This document shows, one piece after another, positions 36,523 through 47,190 of a stretch of 64,000 nucleotides of DNA. The DNA is from Ignavibacteriales bacterium (GTDB lineage Bacteria > Bacteroidota > Ignavibacteria > Ignavibacteriales > Ignavibacteriaceae). Numbering within the stretch: position 1 is the stretch's first letter; each line of letters starts with the position of its first letter. The notes beneath the pieces were generated by a model. It made no database searches. It had not been told where the DNA came from and saw nothing but the letters and a program-made list of their open reading frames with translations. The stretch spans positions 372,001 to 436,000 of the forward strand of contig JADJHL010000008.1 in the NCBI GenBank assembly GCA_016707585.1, in the 5' to 3' direction. The position numbers and the translations under genes were made by a program.

Positions 36523-39197
36523 TAGACAATCCTGAACCAAATCGACCCAACCCTGATGTACTTCTTAATCATATAACAAAGAAGGAAGAAAAAACACACA
36601 AAGGCAGATTAAAAATATTTTTTGGAATGTGTGCCGGTGTTGGCAAAACTTACTCAATGCTTAAAACTGCACAAAAGGCAAAGCTGGATGGTGTGGATGT
36701 TTTAATTGGAATTGTTGAAACACACAACCGTCCTGAAACTGAAGCTTTAGTTAAAGGATTGGAAAAAATTCCGTTAAAAGAAATTAAATACAGAGAAACT
36801 ATCTTTAATGAATTGGATGTTGATACTATACTTAAAAGAAAACCTGCTTTGATTTTAGTTGATGAGCTAGCCCACACAAATATTCCGGGAAGCAAACATT
36901 TAAAAAGATATCAGGATGTTCTAGAAATTCTGGAAAACGGTATTGATGTTTATACTACTTTAAATGTTCAGCATATTGAAAGTCGATCTGATACTGTAAA
37001 GCAAATAACTGGTACCACAATTAGAGAAACTGTTCCTGATTCAATTTTAGATCATGCAGATGAAATTGAACTAGTTGATATAACTCCGGGAGAATTATTA
37101 CAGCGTTTAGTGGAAGGAAAAGTTTATACACCTGAAAGTTCTAAACAGGCAATACAAAATTTTTTCCGAAAAGGAAATCTTACAGCATTGCGTGAAATGG
37201 CTTTAAGAATTACTGCTGAAAAAGTTGATAAGGAACTTCGTGATTATAAAAGTGAAAAAAATATTTTTGAAGTATGGAAATCGGGACAGAGATTAATGTG
37301 TGCAATAAGCCCAAGTCCTTACTCAGCAAATCTGATTAGATGGACACGAAGAATGGCTTATTCAATGGAATCGACCTGGATTGCTGTGTACATTGAAACT
37401 GATAGTAAAATTTCAGAACAAAACAAAAACAATCTTTTGCAAAATTTTAAACTCGTAGAAGAGCTTGGCGGAGAACTAATTACCGCTCAGGATGTTGATG
37501 TTGTTGATGGACTTGTAAGAGTTGCAAAAGAAAATAATATAACTCAGATTTTTATTGGTAAATCCCAAACCTCAAGTTTGTATAAAATATTTGGTGGTAA
37601 AAGTTATTTAAATACCTTAATGGATAAGAGTCGCGATCTTGACATATACATTTATGGTGGTGATAGGCCTGAACAAAAAAATATAAAAAGTTTGCTTCTT
37701 GAATTTATCAGTAAATCGCATTCTGGTTTTGGCAGCTATTTATCAGTCTCAATAATTGTAAGTGTTATTGCCACCATTCTCTATTTCATTCAGGATAATA
37801 TTGGATACGAAGTAGTATCGTTATTATTCTTACTTATTGTTTCCGTATTGCCGCTTTTTAACTATAGAGTTGGTCCGGTATTGTTTGCTGCGTTCTTAAG
37901 TGCTGTTAGCTGGAACTATTTTTTTATTCCACCTCACTTTACTTTTCATATCGAAAAACCTGCTGATGTTTTAATGTTCTTTACATATTTTGTTGTTGCT
38001 TCAACATCCGGGTTTTTGTCAACAAAAATTAGAACACAACAAAACTTTCTAAAACAAAAAGAAGAAAGAACTTCCTCATTATTTAATCTATCCAAAGCGC
38101 TTTCATCTGCTACAAATCTTAATGATATTGCTGAAACTTCAGTAAAAAATATTGAGAAGGTGTTCAACTGTAATTGTATATTCTTTTTAGTTGATAACAA
38201 CCGGAAGCTAAACGCTAAACCACACAGCTCAAGTTCTTTTGTTGTTGATGATTATGATTGGGTTATTGCAAACTGGAGTTACACAAGCGGAAGAAAAGCT
38301 GGAAAGTTTACTGATACACTTTCTGATGCCGATGCAACTTATTACCCTATTAAAAGTAAAAGCGGTAATCTTGGGGTATTTGGAATTAAAACTGAAAACA
38401 ATGAAGAATTTACTTTTGATCAGGAAGAATTTTTTATCAATTTCATTACACAAATATCAAACGCGGTTGAAAGAGAATATCTTAATCAAATTGCAAAACA
38501 ATCAATTGTTACTGTTGAATCTGAAAAACTTTATAAAACGCTTTTCAATTCTATTTCCCACGAATTAAAAACACCAATCACAAGTATCATCGCCGCAACA
38601 AGTTCTTTAGAACAAGAAAATCAAGTAAACTCTAACAAAATACAAAGTTCACTTATTCAGGAAATTAGAATTGCTGTTGGAAGATTAAATCGGTTGGTTG
38701 AAAATTTATTGGATATGGCCAGGCTTGAATCTGGCAAACTTAAATTAAAATATACCTGGAATGGCATTTCAGATGTTTTAAATAGTGTTGCTGCAAGAAT
38801 GAAAGAAGAATTAAAAACAAATAACCTTGAGATAAAAATTGAAGGTGAAGTTCCTATATTTCAATATGATTTTGGATTAATTGAGCAAGCTTTAATTAAT
38901 GTTATACATAATTCCATTATTTATTCGCCGCAAAATTCTATCATTTTTATTTTAGTAAAAGTTGAAGATGGATTTTGTAAGATTGATATTAAAGATAGTG
39001 GTCCGGGATTTCCACCAGAATCTTTTGAAAAACTTTTTGAAAAATTTTATCGTGTTCCTGGAACAAAAACCGGCGGAACCGGACTTGGTTTATCGATAGC
39101 AAAAGGACTTATTGAAGCACATACAGGAAAAATTTCTGCAAAAAATAATCCTGATTATGGTGCAACATTTACAATTATGATCCCAATAAAACTTTAA
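36519..39197 (+). CDS. kdpD: Osmosensitive K+ channel sensor histidine kinase KdpD
   Basis: 892 residues, full length. The N-terminal KdpD domain has Walker A GMCAGVGKTYSM near residue 36 and DELAHTNIPGS near 115. A Usp-like segment follows near 260-370. Four membrane helices cluster near 410-500, then a GAF domain, HisKA with His681 (SISHELKTP), and the ATPase domain with DSGPGF and GTGLGLSI. It senses K+ limitation and phosphorylates KdpE. Position directly after kdpC, with kdpE next, makes this a self-regulated operon. Confidence 0.96.
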   Translation: MIDNPEPNRPNPDVLLNHITKKEEKTHKGRLKIFFGMCAGVGKTYSMLKTAQKAKLDGVDVLIGIVETHNRPETEALVKGLEKIPLKEIKYRETIFNELDVDTILKRKPALILVDELAHTNIPGSKHLKRYQDVLEILENGIDVYTTLNVQHIESRSDTVKQITGTTIRETVPDSILDHADEIELVDITPGELLQRLVEGKVYTPESSKQAIQNFFRKGNLTALREMALRITAEKVDKELRDYKSEKNIFEVWKSGQRLMCAISPSPYSANLIRWTRRMAYSMESTWIAVYIETDSKISEQNKNNLLQNFKLVEELGGELITAQDVDVVDGLVRVAKENNITQIFIGKSQTSSLYKIFGGKSYLNTLMDKSRDLDIYIYGGDRPEQKNIKSLLLEFISKSHSGFGSYLSVSIIVSVIATILYFIQDNIGYEVVSLLFLLIVSVLPLFNYRVGPVLFAAFLSAVSWNYFFIPPHFTFHIEKPADVLMFFTYFVVASTSGFLSTKIRTQQNFLKQKEERTSSLFNLSKALSSATNLNDIAETSVKNIEKVFNCNCIFFLVDNNRKLNAKPHSSSSFVVDDYDWVIANWSYTSGRKAGKFTDTLSDADATYYPIKSKSGNLGVFGIKTENNEEFTFDQEEFFINFITQISNAVEREYLNQIAKQSIVTVESEKLYKTLFNSISHELKTPITSIIAATSSLEQENQVNSNKIQSSLIQEIRIAVGRLNRLVENLLDMARLESGKLKLKYTWNGISDVLNSVAARMKEELKTNNLEIKIEGEVPIFQYDFGLIEQALINVIHNSIIYSPQNSIIFILVKVEDGFCKIDIKDSGPGFPPESFEKLFEKFYRVPGTKTGGTGLGLSIAKGLIEAHTGKISAKNNPDYGATFTIMIPIKL

Positions 39198-39205
39198 TTT
39201 TTCTG

Positions 39206-39895
39206 ATGGAAAACAAATACAATATTTTAATAGTTGATGATGAACCACAGATTAGAAAAATTCTGCGTATTACTTTAGAATCAAATTCTTATAAAGTGAT
39301 GGAAGCAGAAAATGGCAAAGATGGAATTGCCTTTACTGCTGCAAATAAACCTAACTTAATAATTTTGGATTTAGGATTGCCTGATCAGGATGGATTATCA
39401 GTATTAAAAAATATTCGGGAATGGAGTAACATACCTGTAATTATTCTTTCTGTTAGAAATTCAGAGGAAGATATTGTTTCTTGTTTAGATCAAGGCGCTG
39501 ATGATTATTTAACCAAGCCTTTTAACACATCAGAATTATTAGCAAGGATCAGGGCAAGTTTAAGAAGATCTGCGCAGGTGAATGAAGAAAATGTTTATTC
39601 CGATGGCAGCTTAAGTATTGATCTTGTATCACGCACTGTAAAAAAAGAAACTTTTGAAGTTAAATTAACAGCAACTGAATATGATTTATTGTTACTCTTT
39701 GTTAAAAATGTTGGAAAAGTATTAACCCATCGTTACATACTTAAAGAAATTTGGGGACCCGCGTATATTGAACAATCACAATACCCAAGAGTGTTTGTTG
39801 GCAATCTCCGCAAAAAAATTGAAGATGATCCTGCAAATCCAAAATATATTCTAACCGAATCCGGTGTTGGATATAGATTTGTTTCCATTAAATAG
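39206..39895 (+). CDS. kdpE: KDP operon response regulator KdpE
   Basis: 229 residues. Receiver domain with the phosphorylated Asp55 (LIILDLGLPDQDG) and Lys in LTKPFN; then an OmpR-type winged helix with VKLTATEYDLLLLF and VGVGYRF-like end (ESGVGYRFVS). It should activate kdpF transcription through the tandem ATCTTTATA sites at 31870. It follows kdpD by eight bases. A terminator closes the operon. Confidence 0.95.
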   Translation: MENKYNILIVDDEPQIRKILRITLESNSYKVMEAENGKDGIAFTAANKPNLIILDLGLPDQDGLSVLKNIREWSNIPVIILSVRNSEEDIVSCLDQGADDYLTKPFNTSELLARIRASLRRSAQVNEENVYSDGSLSIDLVSRTVKKETFEVKLTATEYDLLLLFVKNVGKVLTHRYILKEIWGPAYIEQSQYPRVFVGNLRKKIEDDPANPKYILTESGVGYRFVSIK

Positions 39896-39956
39896 TAATA
39901 AATCTGATATAAAAATTGTCTTAGATTATTAGAATAAATTGAAAGAGTTAGGTTTC

Positions 39957-39986
39957 AATCCTTCCTAAATTTAAGGATTATTTTTT
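39957..39986 (+). terminator. Probable terminator of the kdp operon
   Basis: AATCCTT (39957-39963) pairs with AAGGATT (39973-39979) around a 9-base loop; after an A, six T follow. The stem is short and AT-rich, so strength is uncertain. Confidence 0.5.
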
Positions 39987-40112
39987 AATAATGATTGCAA
40001 TCACTTAAACCTTACAAATGGAAAATTATTACCCCAATTATTCTTAAATTGCATATCAAATCAGCTATATTTAATTTTTCAATAGTAATACTTACGGAGA
40101 AATTTAAGCCCA

Positions 40113-43100
40113 ATGTTAAAAATATTAAAAAAGATTTTTGGTGATAAACACGAAAAAGATTTAAAGGTTCTTTGGCCTATTGTAGATGAAATTAATGGTC
40201 ATTATGAAACAATTAAAAATCTTACCGATGATGAATTAAAAAACAAAACAAAAGAGTTTAAAGAAAAAATTCAAACTCATACAGAAGAAACACGAAAACA
40301 AATTGCTGAACTAAAAACCCGTTTACAATCTGATGAAGATTTTGATCGTAATGCTGCTTATGATGAACTGCAAGGACTTGAAGATGCTCTTAATGATGAA
40401 TATGAAGAAATTCTTGACGAGCTTTTACCGGAAGCTTATGCGGTTGTTAAATCAACTTGCCAGCGTTTGGTAGGACAAAGCTGGACCGTTGCCGGAAATA
40501 AAAGCACCTGGGAAATGGTTCCTTACGATGTTCAACTTATCGGCGGAATAGTTCTTCATCAAGGTAAAATTGCAGAGATGGCTACAGGTGAAGGAAAAAC
40601 ACTCGTTGCTACTTTGCCTTTGTATTTAAATTCCCTTACAGGTCTTGGTGTGCATTTAATTACTGTAAATGATTACCTTGCTAAACGTGATAGCGAATGG
40701 ATGGGAGAAGTTTTTAGATTTCATGGTTTAACAGTTGGTGTAATTCTTAACACAATGGATTCATCACAAAGACAGCAACAATATGCTTGCGATATTACAT
40801 ACGGAACAAATAATGAATTTGGTTTTGATTATCTGCGTGATAATATGTCTGTAGATTTATCTCAGCAAGTACAACGTAAACATAATTTTGCAATTGTTGA
40901 TGAAGTTGATTCTGTTTTGATAGATGAAGCAAGAACTCCGCTTATAATTTCCGGTCCTGTTGATCGTGATGATCAGCAGTTTAATGATATGCGACCAAGA
41001 GTTGAAAGACTTTTTAGATTGCAGAAAAATATGGTTGCAACACTAGTACAGCAAGCTGAAGAAATGTTAAGCAGCGATGGTGGAAACGATACTGAAGCAG
41101 GTGTTTTACTATTTAGAGCCCAGCGTGGTTTACCTAAAAACAATAAACTTACAAAAGTTCTTTCTGATCCATCTTATAAAAGATTAGTCCAACGTACCGA
41201 ATTAGAATACTTGCGTGAAAAAGCTAAGAATATGTATATCATTGATGACGAATTGTATTTTGTTATTGATGAAAAAGGGAATCAGATTGATATAACTGAA
41301 AAGGGAAGAGAAGAACTTGCCAAAGGTAGTGGAATGGAAAAAGAATATTTCGTTCTACCAGATCTTGGTTATGAAATAAGCAAGTTTGAAAATGATGATT
41401 CAATATCATTAGAAGAAAAAGTAAAAAGAAAAGATATACTTTATAAAAAATATTCTGAAGCAAGTGATAGAATTCATACAATCAACCAGTTGTTAAAAGC
41501 TTACACTCTATTTGAAAAAGATGTTGAGTATGTAATTACCGAAGAAGGTAAGATTGCAATCGTTGATGAATTTACCGGTCGTGTTTTACCTGGAAGAAGA
41601 TATAGCGATGGTTTGCATCAGGCAATTGAAGCAAAAGAAAATGTAAAAGTAGAAAGAGATTCTCAAACTCTGGCTACAATTACTTTGCAAAATTATTTTA
41701 GAATGTACAATAAACTTGCAGGAATGACGGGTACCGCTGAAACTGAAGAAGGTGAGTTTTTTGAAATCTACAAACTTGAAGTTGTTGTTATCCCTTCAAA
41801 CAAGGCAATTTCCAGGGATGACCAGGATGATGCAGTTTATAGAACTAAACGTGAAAAATATAATGCAATCATAGAGCAAATTGAAGAATTAAAAAAAGAT
41901 GGAAGACCTGTACTTGTTGGCACAACATCAGTAGAAGTTTCTGAAACACTAAGCAGAATGTTAAAAAGAAAAGGTGTGCAACATAATGTACTAAATGCAA
42001 AACAACATCAAAAAGAAGCAGAAGTTGTGCAGCACGCTGGTGAACTTAGTGCTGTTACTATCGCAACAAATATGGCAGGTAGAGGTACAGATATTAAACT
42101 TGGTGCTGGTGTAAAAGATAAAGGTGGACTTTACATACTTGGTACTGAAAGACATGAATCAAGACGTATTGATAGACAGCTTCGTGGACGTTCAGGAAGA
42201 CAGGGAGATCCAGGCGTTTCTAAGTTTTATCTTTCACTTGAAGATGATTTGATGCGATTATTTGGCAGTGATAGAATTTCATCCGTTATGGAAAGAATCG
42301 GTATTAAAGAAGGTGAAGTGATTCAACATCCAATGATAAGCAAATCTGTTGAACGCGCACAAAAGAAAGTTGAAGAAAATAACTTTGCTATTAGAAAACG
42401 TTTGCTTGAGTATGATAACACGATGAACTCTCAGCGTGAAGTAATTTATTCTAAAAGACAAAAAGCTTTGCAAGGTGACAGATTAAAAAGTGAAATCCTT
42501 ACTCAGATGGAAGAGTATATTGATGAAATTGTTGAAAAACATTTTGAAGATGTTAATGTAACCGGGTTAAGAGAACAATTACTACAACACTTTTTAGTTG
42601 ATTTTAAAGTAGAACCTGAAGAGTTTGAAAAACTTGGACGAGATGGATTAAAATCCAAAATAGTTGATGCTGCTTTAGATTTTTATAAAAGAAAAGAAGA
42701 AGTACTTGGCTCAGAATTAATGGCAAGATTGGAAAGATATGCAGTGTTAAGTGTAATCGATCATAAATGGAAAGAACACTTGCGTGAGATGGATGATCTG
42801 AAAGAAGGAATTGGTTTAAGAGCTTATGGGCAGAAAGATCCGCTTGTAGAATATAAAGGTGAAGCGTTTAAGTTGTTTGTTGAATTGTTAAATCAAGTAA
42901 GAAATGAATCTGTTTCTTTTGCCTTTAAATTTTTTCCACAAGCAGCGGAAGAAGTTCAGAGAAGAAGAACTGCACCAATTAAAATGATGGAAAGCAAACA
43001 GAGCACAGAAAATATTGGTTTATCAAGTCATCCTCCGCAAACAAATGCTGAAGGTAAAGTACAAACAGTACGGACTGAAGAAAAAACAGGTCGAAACGAT

Positions 43101-43151
43101 CCTTGTCCTTGTGGTAGTGGTAAGAAATTTAAACAATGCCATGGCAAATAA
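40113..43151 (+). CDS. secA: Preprotein translocase ATPase SecA
   Basis: 1012 residues, longer than the 900 of E. coli SecA because of a ~130-residue insertion near 285-420, as in Bacteroidota-type SecA. ATP site MATGEGKTLVA near 150, DEVD in IVDEVDSVLIDEARTPLIISG, and DEFTGR/AGMTGTAETEE are conserved. The C-terminus has DPCPCGSGKKFKQCHGK, the zinc-binding SEC-C motif. It drives Sec export, which is the first step for all type IX cargo in this window. The upstream 200 bases are AT-rich without a clear promoter. The gene overlaps an alternative PII start but not the chosen one. Confidence 0.97.
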   Translation: MLKILKKIFGDKHEKDLKVLWPIVDEINGHYETIKNLTDDELKNKTKEFKEKIQTHTEETRKQIAELKTRLQSDEDFDRNAAYDELQGLEDALNDEYEEILDELLPEAYAVVKSTCQRLVGQSWTVAGNKSTWEMVPYDVQLIGGIVLHQGKIAEMATGEGKTLVATLPLYLNSLTGLGVHLITVNDYLAKRDSEWMGEVFRFHGLTVGVILNTMDSSQRQQQYACDITYGTNNEFGFDYLRDNMSVDLSQQVQRKHNFAIVDEVDSVLIDEARTPLIISGPVDRDDQQFNDMRPRVERLFRLQKNMVATLVQQAEEMLSSDGGNDTEAGVLLFRAQRGLPKNNKLTKVLSDPSYKRLVQRTELEYLREKAKNMYIIDDELYFVIDEKGNQIDITEKGREELAKGSGMEKEYFVLPDLGYEISKFENDDSISLEEKVKRKDILYKKYSEASDRIHTINQLLKAYTLFEKDVEYVITEEGKIAIVDEFTGRVLPGRRYSDGLHQAIEAKENVKVERDSQTLATITLQNYFRMYNKLAGMTGTAETEEGEFFEIYKLEVVVIPSNKAISRDDQDDAVYRTKREKYNAIIEQIEELKKDGRPVLVGTTSVEVSETLSRMLKRKGVQHNVLNAKQHQKEAEVVQHAGELSAVTIATNMAGRGTDIKLGAGVKDKGGLYILGTERHESRRIDRQLRGRSGRQGDPGVSKFYLSLEDDLMRLFGSDRISSVMERIGIKEGEVIQHPMISKSVERAQKKVEENNFAIRKRLLEYDNTMNSQREVIYSKRQKALQGDRLKSEILTQMEEYIDEIVEKHFEDVNVTGLREQLLQHFLVDFKVEPEEFEKLGRDGLKSKIVDAALDFYKRKEEVLGSELMARLERYAVLSVIDHKWKEHLREMDDLKEGIGLRAYGQKDPLVEYKGEAFKLFVELLNQVRNESVSFAFKFFPQAAEEVQRRRTAPIKMMESKQSTENIGLSSHPPQTNAEGKVQTVRTEEKTGRNDPCPCGSGKKFKQCHGK

Positions 43152-43165
43152 AATCGGAGCCATCA

Positions 43166-43504
43166 ATGAAAAAAATTGAAGCAATAATTCGTCCCTTTAA
43201 ACTTGATGAAGTAAAAGAAGCATTAGTTGAAGAAGGAATAAAGGGTTTAACAATTTCTGAAGTTAGAGGCTATGGCAGGCAAAAAGGCCACACAGAAACT
43301 TATCGTGGCAGTGAGTACCAGATTGAATTTATTCCAAAAATAAAAATAGAAATTGTAGTTGATGATTCGCTTCAAGAAAAAGTTGTAGATGCAATTTTAA
43401 GAACTGCTAAAACAGGGCAGGTTGGTGATGGCAAAATATTTATATCTGATGTGCAGGAAGTTATAAGAATAAGAACTGAAGAATCCGGTCCACAAGCTTT
43501 GTAG
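43166..43504 (+). CDS. glnB: Nitrogen regulatory protein PII
   Basis: 112 residues from the ATG at 43166, which has GGAG at 43155-43158; the earlier in-frame ATG at 43136 lies within secA and would add ten atypical residues. MKKIEAIIRPFKLDEVKEAL opens the domain. The T-loop carries Tyr51 (YRGSEY), the uridylylation site, and TGQVGDGKIFI is the ATP/2-oxoglutarate loop. It senses nitrogen and energy state. No amtB follows, so GlnB is more likely than GlnK. It may control the GlnE encoded at 23019. Confidence 0.93.
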   Translation: MKKIEAIIRPFKLDEVKEALVEEGIKGLTISEVRGYGRQKGHTETYRGSEYQIEFIPKIKIEIVVDDSLQEKVVDAILRTAKTGQVGDGKIFISDVQEVIRIRTEESGPQAL

Positions 43505-43549
43505 AAAAAAATACCTTTTTCTTTTTAAAAAGGATTAATACTTTACGGT

Positions 43550-45940
43550 ATGATTTTAAGAACAAAAACATTTAAGCATTTTCTAATACTTATACTTCTT
43601 CTTATTTCTAGTGGATGTTCTGTATGGGAAAATTTTACAACCTATTTTAATCTATACTACAATACAGCATCCATTTTTGAAGATGCTGAAAATGAAATTC
43701 TATCTCAAAAACGAGATTTGTTTTCGAATGAACCGCTTGTGGTTCCTGGATCTGCAAAAACAAATCTTATAAAAGTTGTAGAAAAAGCTTCTAAACTTTT
43801 GCAATTCAATTCAAACACATCTTTTGTTGATGAAGCATTAATGATGCTTGGTAAATCATTTTACTATCAGAATAATTATCAAAAATCTATCAGAAAATTT
43901 GAAGAATTACTTGCTACAAATCCTGATGACGAAATTGCAACGGAAGCAAATCTATGGATAGCTAAATGCAGATTTGAGATGCGCGAATTTACTGAAGGAT
44001 TAAGTATTCTTGATGTTGTCCGTAAAAAATCTGTTGAAGAAGATTATGAGAAATTAATTAAAGAATCATATGCACAAGAAATAAAGTATAGAATAAAAGA
44101 AGAGGATTATGATTTAGCTATAAGTCTTGCAAATGAGTTTGCTGAAGTTTATGATGATGATGTTGTGCGCGCTCAAATTTATTATGAGTTAGGAAATCTG
44201 TACTTACTTAATAAAGATAATGAAAATGCTATAGTAGCTTATGAAAAAGTTTTTGAAAATGAACCTGATTTTGATCTTCAAGTTGCCGCAACGATTAAAT
44301 ACGCAAACGCTCTGCGTAATGCTGGCCAGAATGAAAAAGCTTTAGAGGTTTTTGAAGATATACGGGATGAAGATAAGTTTTCTACGTCTTACAACGAAAT
44401 TGATTTTGAGATTGGTAAAACGTTTGTTCAGCTTGGTGAATATAATAAGGCTTATGATCAATTCAGGCTGGTTGATTCAATGTATAAAAATACGACTTTT
44501 TCATCAGCCTCAAATTTTGAATTAGCTGAATTATATCGCACAAAATTTATGAATTATGATAGTGCAGGTTATTTTTATTCTAAAGCTGCTACTACAAACT
44601 TGCCAAAAGATTATCAAACAATCGCTAAAGAAAATAATCTGTTGTTTGCTAAATACTCAAGACTTAGAAAAGATATTAATAAAATAAGCAAGCAATTATA
44701 TTATTCACAAAATCCAGAAATATTTTCAACGGATTCAACTAATTATGTTGCTGATTCGTTAAAGCTTTTAACAGAATATCTTGAGCAAAAAGAAATGCAA
44801 GATATCTGGAAAAGTGTTGATACAGCATCAAGAAATTCAAATATAAAAGATTCAACATTAATAAAAGATTCTATTTTTGTTAAAGATAGTTTGATGAAAG
44901 TCGATAGTTTAATCAGGATTGGAGAACTATCATCCATTGATACAATTGGCTTAAGAAAAAATATTTTAGATAGTTTGAAAGTAAAAAATCTTGCAAAGTT
45001 AAAAGACCCAAAAAATCCTGCAAATGTTATTAACCAATTGCAAAGCCAGGTAAAATTAGATAGCGTTAAATTCAAAAAAAATCCACCAAGAAAACTTAAA
45101 ATTACTGCCGACTCGGCCAAAACCGTTCTTGCAAAAAATTGTTTAGAACTTGGAAATTTATTTTTAACAGAGTTTGATGTTCCCGATTCCGCGTTAAGTT
45201 TATATAATAAAATTCTGATAGAATATCCTTCGCCAACTTATTATCCTAATACGCTGTATGCTCTTGGCAGTTACTATCTAACTCTTGATGATAAAAGTAA
45301 AGCTGATAGTTTATTTAACATTATATATGATAATTATAAAGATAGGACAATCGTTAACTCTGCAGCCAGTAAACTTAACAAGCCTTTAATAGATCTAAAG
45401 TTTGACCCAGCAAAAGATTTGTTTGCATCGGCAGAGGATTTAATGTTAGAAGGTAAGTTCGATCAATCATTGATAAAACTGTATAACATTTACCGCAAGC
45501 ATCCTAAATCTGGTGTTGCACCGCAAGCATTATACACATCTGGTTGGATTTTAGAGAATGATCTTTCACTTCTGGATTCAGCGGCAATGGTTTATGATAC
45601 TTTGATTGCAAAATATCCTGCAAGTGTTTATGTAAAAAATGTTTCAAAAAAAGTTTCTGCTTATAAGCAGGAAAAATTTAGAATCCAAAAAGCGATACAG
45701 GATAGTATAAATGCAATTGCAAAGTTGCACAATGATTCAGTTATGGTAGCAAAAAATGATACATTGTTAAATAATGCTGAAGATATTATTGATGAAAATC
45801 TCAACCTTGGTGGTGTTGATGAGAATAAAAATGGTATTACTGATCCTGCATTAGACAACAATATTGTTAATAATCCGGTTGGAATAACGACAAAGAAAAA
45901 ACTTGATCCACTTTGGGATCCGAGAAAGCACTTCAACTAA
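43550..45940 (+). CDS. TPR lipoprotein, PorW/SprE-like (type IX secretion)
   Basis: 796 residues. A lipoprotein signal ends at SSGC (Cys23). WENFTTYFNLYYNTASIFEDAENEI, right after the lipid site, resembles the first block of PorW/SprE. Repeated tetratricopeptide units (YQNNYQKSIRKFEELLATNPDD; GKFDQSLIKLYNIYRKHPKS) flank a low-complexity middle rich in DS/KDS. PorW/SprE is a periplasmic lipoprotein needed for type IX secretion, and the window holds four type IX cargo genes. A BamD-like role is an alternative. The C-terminal ~60 residues are Asn-rich. Confidence 0.6.
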   Translation: MILRTKTFKHFLILILLLISSGCSVWENFTTYFNLYYNTASIFEDAENEILSQKRDLFSNEPLVVPGSAKTNLIKVVEKASKLLQFNSNTSFVDEALMMLGKSFYYQNNYQKSIRKFEELLATNPDDEIATEANLWIAKCRFEMREFTEGLSILDVVRKKSVEEDYEKLIKESYAQEIKYRIKEEDYDLAISLANEFAEVYDDDVVRAQIYYELGNLYLLNKDNENAIVAYEKVFENEPDFDLQVAATIKYANALRNAGQNEKALEVFEDIRDEDKFSTSYNEIDFEIGKTFVQLGEYNKAYDQFRLVDSMYKNTTFSSASNFELAELYRTKFMNYDSAGYFYSKAATTNLPKDYQTIAKENNLLFAKYSRLRKDINKISKQLYYSQNPEIFSTDSTNYVADSLKLLTEYLEQKEMQDIWKSVDTASRNSNIKDSTLIKDSIFVKDSLMKVDSLIRIGELSSIDTIGLRKNILDSLKVKNLAKLKDPKNPANVINQLQSQVKLDSVKFKKNPPRKLKITADSAKTVLAKNCLELGNLFLTEFDVPDSALSLYNKILIEYPSPTYYPNTLYALGSYYLTLDDKSKADSLFNIIYDNYKDRTIVNSAASKLNKPLIDLKFDPAKDLFASAEDLMLEGKFDQSLIKLYNIYRKHPKSGVAPQALYTSGWILENDLSLLDSAAMVYDTLIAKYPASVYVKNVSKKVSAYKQEKFRIQKAIQDSINAIAKLHNDSVMVAKNDTLLNNAEDIIDENLNLGGVDENKNGITDPALDNNIVNNPVGITTKKKLDPLWDPRKHFN

Positions 45941-45970
45941 ACTTCACAATAATTTTTTAATTATTGAACT

Positions 45971-46627
45971 ATGCGATACCGTGAACTACTCGAACTCATT
46001 GAAGAAGGCGAAAATATTCAATGCGAGTTTAAACGTAAATTTTCAACATCGGAAAAAATAGCAAGAGAAATGATTGCTTTTGCAAATACAAAAGGTGGGT
46101 ATCTACTCTTTGGTGTTGATGATGATAAAAAAATTGTTGGAGTTGAGAGCGAAAAAGAAACTTCAGAACTAGTAAATGATACGGCTGCAAATCATTGCGA
46201 ACCTAAAATTGATATCTTTATTGAATACAAAGAAGTTGATGGAAAAGAAATTGTTATTGTAAAAGTTCCTGAATCAAAAAATAAACCTCACCGGTTACAG
46301 GATTATCAATCAGAACTTGATATTACAAATGCAACCGTTACAATTCGAGTAAATGATAAAAGTGTTCAGGCAAGTAAGGAAATGATTAGAATTCTTCGGG
46401 CTCAGACAAATCAATTAGCGCTAAAAAAATATATTTTGGGTCAAACAGAAAAAACAGTATTTGAATATCTATCTAAAACTGAGCGAATTTCTGTTAGAGA
46501 ACTGAGTAATCTTGTAAACATTTCTGAAAGAAGAGCATCAAGAACTTTAGTAAAAATGGTAAGAGCAAATTTATTGATGATTCATACCAAAGATAATGGG
46601 GAAGAGTTTTTTACTATGGCAGTTTAA
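45971..46627 (+). CDS. AlbA_2/Schlafen-type DNA-binding domain protein
   Basis: 218 residues. ENIQCEFKRKFSTSEKIAREMIAFANTKGGYLLFGVDDDKKIVG is the AlbA_2 (Slfn AAA_4-like) domain. The C-terminal ~70 residues, with VFEYLSKTERISVRELSNLVNISERRASRTLVKM, form a winged helix-turn-helix. Members are often transcription regulators. The gene ends two bases inside the convergent SpoU gene. Nothing in the sequence tells the target. Confidence 0.75.
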   Translation: MRYRELLELIEEGENIQCEFKRKFSTSEKIAREMIAFANTKGGYLLFGVDDDKKIVGVESEKETSELVNDTAANHCEPKIDIFIEYKEVDGKEIVIVKVPESKNKPHRLQDYQSELDITNATVTIRVNDKSVQASKEMIRILRAQTNQLALKKYILGQTEKTVFEYLSKTERISVRELSNLVNISERRASRTLVKMVRANLLMIHTKDNGEEFFTMAV

Positions 46628-47190
46628 ACTTTATTAGACAAATCAAATATCTTTCGCAACTCAAAAATTGCAATACCGTAAGCAACTGCAACATTTAAAG
46701 ATTGTTTAATTCCATATTGTGGAATTTCAATTGAGTAATCACACAAATCTAAAACATCTTGAGATATACCGGTTATTTCATTCCCAACAACAAGACAAAG
46801 TGGAAACTCATATAAATTGGAATCAGAATAAGACTTGCTGTTTTCTGTAAGTTCTAATGCACAAATTTTTATTCCATTAGCTTTTAAATCTTTAATTGTA
46901 TCAATAGGATTTTTTATATACTCCCATTTTACACTTTGTGTTGAGCCAAGTGCAGTTTTAAGAACATCTTTATTGCCTTTATTTTCATCATCAATTGGTG
47001 GATGAGGTGTGTAACCACATAAGATAAGTTTTTCAATCATCGCCCCATCTGATGTCCTAAATATCGAACCAACGTTGTAGGAACTACGAATTGAATTTAG
47101 TAAAACTGTTACAGGTAGTTTTTTAACTGTATGGATTTTGTCAAGTGTAGATCTGTTTATAGAAATTTCATCGTGAGATAATTTTCTCAT
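46624..47190 (-). CDS. SpoU-family RNA 2'-O-methyltransferase
   Basis: 188 residues. The three SpoU motifs are present: SYNVGSIFRTSDGA near 34, LVVGNEITGIS near 132 and IPQYGIKQSLNVAVAYGIAIFEL near 153. The length without an N-terminal substrate domain resembles TrmL or TrmH-like minimal proteins; the RNA target is not certain. The ATG follows the rlmN stop immediately, and the palindrome at the end of rlmN supplies its ribosome site. Confidence 0.85.
   Translation of the reverse strand: MRKLSHDEISINRSTLDKIHTVKKLPVTVLLNSIRSSYNVGSIFRTSDGAMIEKLILCGYTPHPPIDDENKGNKDVLKTALGSTQSVKWEYIKNPIDTIKDLKANGIKICALELTENSKSYSDSNLYEFPLCLVVGNEITGISQDVLDLCDYSIEIPQYGIKQSLNVAVAYGIAIFELRKIFDLSNKV

Noticed and set aside
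43513..43533. CCTTTTT/AAAAAGG hairpin after glnB as a terminator
   Set aside because: No T-run follows and the stem is low complexity.
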